Assembly: GCA_031554725.1 (NCBI GenBank)
Contig: JAVBUZ010000261.1
Span: 1-8,143 of the forward strand
Direction: 5' to 3'
Source: JAVBUZ01 sp031554725
GTDB lineage: Bacteria > Bacillota > Clostridia > Lachnospirales > Lachnospiraceae
Length of the DNA: 8,143 nucleotides
Made by a program: the position numbers and the translations under genes. Within the stretch, counting starts at the first letter, position 1. The number at the start of each line of letters is the position of its first letter. Positions 6,057-8,143 of this stretch are shown in pieces. The notes beneath the pieces are model-generated. The model was not told the origin of the DNA. It ran no database searches and was given only the letters and a program-made list of their open reading frames with translations.

Positions 6057-6101
6057 AAAAAGAAAGAGGAAATTGCCTTGGCAATTTCCTCTTTCTTTTT
6101 T
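6056..6101. terminator. Bidirectional intrinsic terminator between the CNNM and histidine kinase genes
   Basis: A perfect 22-bp stem (6056-6077 with 6080-6101) centres on GCC-TT-GGC. It has a run of A at its left end and a run of T at its right end, so it works as an intrinsic terminator read in either direction. Its first base is the last base of the CNNM TAA stop, and it ends two bases before the last codon of the kinase gene. It therefore fills the whole space between the two convergent genes. Confidence 0.92.
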
Positions 6102-6102
6102 G

Positions 6103-7419
6103 CTATTCAAAGGTCACTGATATCTTGGTTCCTTCACCAACCTTGCTTTGCAAATCCATAACTGCATGATGCTTAGCAATAATATGCTTTACAATAGCAA
6201 GACCTAGTCCCGTTCCACCGGTTAATTTAGAACGACTCTTATCTACTCGATAGAACCTTTCAAATACTCTTTCCTGACTATCCTCTGGAATTCCAATTCC
6301 GGTATCCTGAACAACAAGCATTGTCTTACCATTTTTTGCAAAGACTTGAACCTGAACCCTACCGTTTTCATTGTTATATCTAATGGCATTATCACACAGA
6401 TTATAGAGTAGTTCTTCTAGCATTTGACGATTTCCATTCACATAGTTTTCATTTCCCTCTAGCTTCAAGGTAACATTATGCTTTTCAGCATTTAGCTGTA
6501 GCATATCTACACAGTTTTGAGCTAGCTGATATATATTTATTCTTTCAAATACTTCTTCGCCTTCTGTTCCATCTAATTCTGACAAGCGAATAATATCATT
6601 TATCAATATTAAAAGTCGGTTGGCATTTTTGTGTATTCCTCTGGCAAATCTAGCAACATCCTCTTCTGATGCCATACCCGTCTCAATCAATTCTGCATAT
6701 CCTGAAATAGCCGTTAAAGGAGTTTTCAACTCGTGAGACACATTGGCTGTAAATTCCTGACGAATACCTACACTCTTTAGAATATCCTCATGCTGTTTTC
6801 TTATCATGGCAATGAAGGGCCACAGTTCTTCATAGGCTTCAATTTCTTCCACATCATCTAAGCTTTTTGCCAACTGCTCAATCGGACTAATAAGGCTCTC
6901 CGTTAAAAAATGTGCCATAAACATGCAGCTTGCTAAGAGCAGCACCAAAATAACTATCATTATAGGTACGGCACTTTTAAAAATACTCCATATGCTATCT
7001 GCTTCTTTGGCAACTCGCAGGTAGGTACCATTATCTAACTTCTTGGCATAATAGAAGGTACTCTTTTCTAATGTAGAGGATTTACGCACAGCGGTTCCCT
7101 CACCCACTTCTTTTGCCTGCTTTATTTCAGGCCTTTCAGCATGATTGTCCATGATTTCTTCGCCCACATAATTATCATAAATAACATCTCCCGTTTCATC
7201 TACTAGAGTTAGGCGAACATTATTTTCCTTCATAAAAAATGGGTCTTGAGTAATTTTTTCATAGACATCCACTTCTTCTAAAATCTTACTATAGGTCTTT
7301 AAATCACCGATTACTTGATCGCAAAATAATTCATAAAAAACGGCACTAACCAAAAGTAACGTTGCACAAATGGCTACTGCCGCTATCGCGAGCAACTGAA
7401 AATTAATTTTTTTCTTCAT
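6103..7419 (-). CDS. PhoR-like membrane sensor histidine kinase
   Basis: This 438-residue two-component kinase has TM1 at about 7-31, an extracytoplasmic sensor of about 118 residues (32-149), and TM2 at about 150-172. The sensor contains TLVDETGDVIYDN at 71-83 and the RPEI/GEGTAVRKS pattern, typical of the PAS-like fold of PhoR-type sensors. The linker after TM2 (LISPIEQLAKSLDDV) is only weakly HAMP-like. The dimerisation/phosphoacceptor domain holds NVSHELKTPLTAISGY (226-241) with His229. The catalytic ATPase domain has the N box (NLCDNAIRY, 340-348), G1 (DTGIGIP, 372-378), F box (ERFYRVDKSRS, 387-397) and G2 (GGTGLGLAIVKH, 401-412). All catalytic motifs are intact. The ATG at 7419 follows the regulator stop by two bases, so the pair is co-translated. 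PhoR-like architecture suggests phosphate or envelope sensing, but no pst or phoU gene is visible and the signal is unknown. Confidence 0.94.
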   Translation of the reverse strand: MKKKINFQLLAIAAVAICATLLLVSAVFYELFCDQVIGDLKTYSKILEEVDVYEKITQDPFFMKENNVRLTLVDETGDVIYDNYVGEEIMDNHAERPEIKQAKEVGEGTAVRKSSTLEKSTFYYAKKLDNGTYLRVAKEADSIWSIFKSAVPIMIVILVLLLASCMFMAHFLTESLISPIEQLAKSLDDVEEIEAYEELWPFIAMIRKQHEDILKSVGIRQEFTANVSHELKTPLTAISGYAELIETGMASEEDVARFARGIHKNANRLLILINDIIRLSELDGTEGEEVFERINIYQLAQNCVDMLQLNAEKHNVTLKLEGNENYVNGNRQMLEELLYNLCDNAIRYNNENGRVQVQVFAKNGKTMLVVQDTGIGIPEDSQERVFERFYRVDKSRSKLTGGTGLGLAIVKHIIAKHHAVMDLQSKVGEGTKISVTFE

Positions 7420-7421
7420 GT

Positions 7422-8108
7422 TTACGCTTCCACATCAGACATGATATAACCAACGTTTCTTACCGTCTTAATCATACCACCTGATTCTTTTAATTTATGT
7501 CTAAGTGTTTTTATATGCATATCCAAGGTTCTTGACTCACCTTCAAAATCAGTTCCCCAAACCTTATCAAGGATAATTTCTCTAGTGGTAACAATCCCTG
7601 CATGTGCCATAAGTAATTTTAGTAATTCGTATTCCTTGTAGGTAAGTTCGCATGGAACATCATCTACAAAAACTGCATGTCTTTCTGTATCTAAGAACAC
7701 ATTTCCTATCGATAAAAACTTTTCGGTTGCTGTCTGGCTAACACTTCTACGAAGCAATGCCTTTACACGAGAAATCAGCTCCATAATGCCAAAGGGCTTA
7801 GTCATGTAATCATCTGCACCAATATCTAATCCCTTTACCTTATCAAGCTCCGTAGTCTTTGCGGTTACCATGATAATCGGAATCGTCTTTGTTTCCATCC
7901 TTGCACGTAGCTTCTTTACAATTTCTAAACCGTCTTCGTCTGGAAGCATAACATCTAACACTACCAAATCGGGAGTTTTTTCTGCCAGTCTTTCATAAAA
8001 ATCTTTTGCCGATTCAAAGCCCTCTACTTGATAGCCTACATTCTGTAAGGCAAAGGTTTCAATTTCTTTAATGTTTTTATCATCTTCTACTACATAAATA
8101 CAAGACAT
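7422..8108 (-). CDS. OmpR/PhoB-family DNA-binding response regulator
   Basis: This 228-residue protein is the partner of the kinase encoded two bases downstream. The receiver domain (1-118) has the acidic pair Asp9/Asp10, the phosphoacceptor Asp52 in VVLDVMLP, Thr82 in MVTAK, and Tyr101/Lys104 in DDYMTKPF; all active-site residues are present. The winged-helix DNA-binding domain (about 130-225) has LTYKEYELLKLLMAHAG, the VWG segment, recognition-helix residues SRTLDMHIKTLRHKL, and the wing ending TVRNVGYIM. Phosphorylation by the kinase would activate dimerisation and promoter binding. The ATG at 8108 has a GAGGGG site at 8114-8119, five bases upstream. The promoter is not visible in the 35 bases left before the window edge. 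It could be named phoP/phoB/walR-like, but its targets cannot be told from sequence. Confidence 0.95.
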   Translation of the reverse strand: MSCIYVVEDDKNIKEIETFALQNVGYQVEGFESAKDFYERLAEKTPDLVVLDVMLPDEDGLEIVKKLRARMETKTIPIIMVTAKTTELDKVKGLDIGADDYMTKPFGIMELISRVKALLRRSVSQTATEKFLSIGNVFLDTERHAVFVDDVPCELTYKEYELLKLLMAHAGIVTTREIILDKVWGTDFEGESRTLDMHIKTLRHKLKESGGMIKTVRNVGYIMSDVEA

Positions 8109-8143
8109 TCTGACCCCTCACTTTTCTTTATGGCAATAAATAT

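Overview
This AT-rich window looks like a chromosomal segment of an anaerobic Clostridia, most likely a Lachnospiraceae (Clostridium cluster XIVa) type organism. The evidence is a SCIFF (six-cysteines-in-forty-five) peptide with its radical SAM maturase, a fused SecD-SecF protein directly upstream of recJ, strong purine-rich Shine-Dalgarno sites and low-GC codon use. The species cannot be named from the window alone.

Left part (1-4606, all minus strand). Read in the direction of transcription, the order is: a small four-helix membrane protein (4217-4606); the SCIFF precursor scfA (3958-4101), 47 codons long; the SCIFF maturase scfB (2473-3867, re-started at a GTG); a fused secDF (225-2471); and the first 53 codons of recJ (1-159, cut by the window edge). 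A good promoter lies just ahead of scfA (4154-4181). A strong hairpin with only a weak U-tract sits between scfA and scfB and may let the abundant peptide be made in excess of the enzyme. scfB and secDF are separated by one base and are probably translationally coupled, and a hairpin without a U-tract separates secDF from recJ. This is a compact ranthipeptide locus embedded in a protein-translocation operon.

Middle part (4607-6102). A 157-bp divergent region carries promoter elements for both directions and nested inverted repeats. The plus-strand gene at 4764-6056 encodes a CNNM/CorC (hemolysin C) family divalent-cation transporter with DUF21, paired CBS and CorC_HlyC domains, starting at TTG. 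A 22-bp perfect stem with A- and T-tracts at 6056-6101 is a bidirectional terminator shared with the convergent kinase gene.

Right part (6103-8143, minus strand). A two-component system is encoded as an OmpR/PhoB-class response regulator (7422-8108) followed after 2 bases by a PhoR-like membrane histidine kinase (6103-7419).

There is no stretch longer than about 160 bases without a gene. I saw no tRNA, rRNA, CRISPR array, insertion sequence or phage gene. The most interesting part is the SCIFF locus: its 47-codon precursor, the regulatory hairpin and its physical coupling to SecDF.
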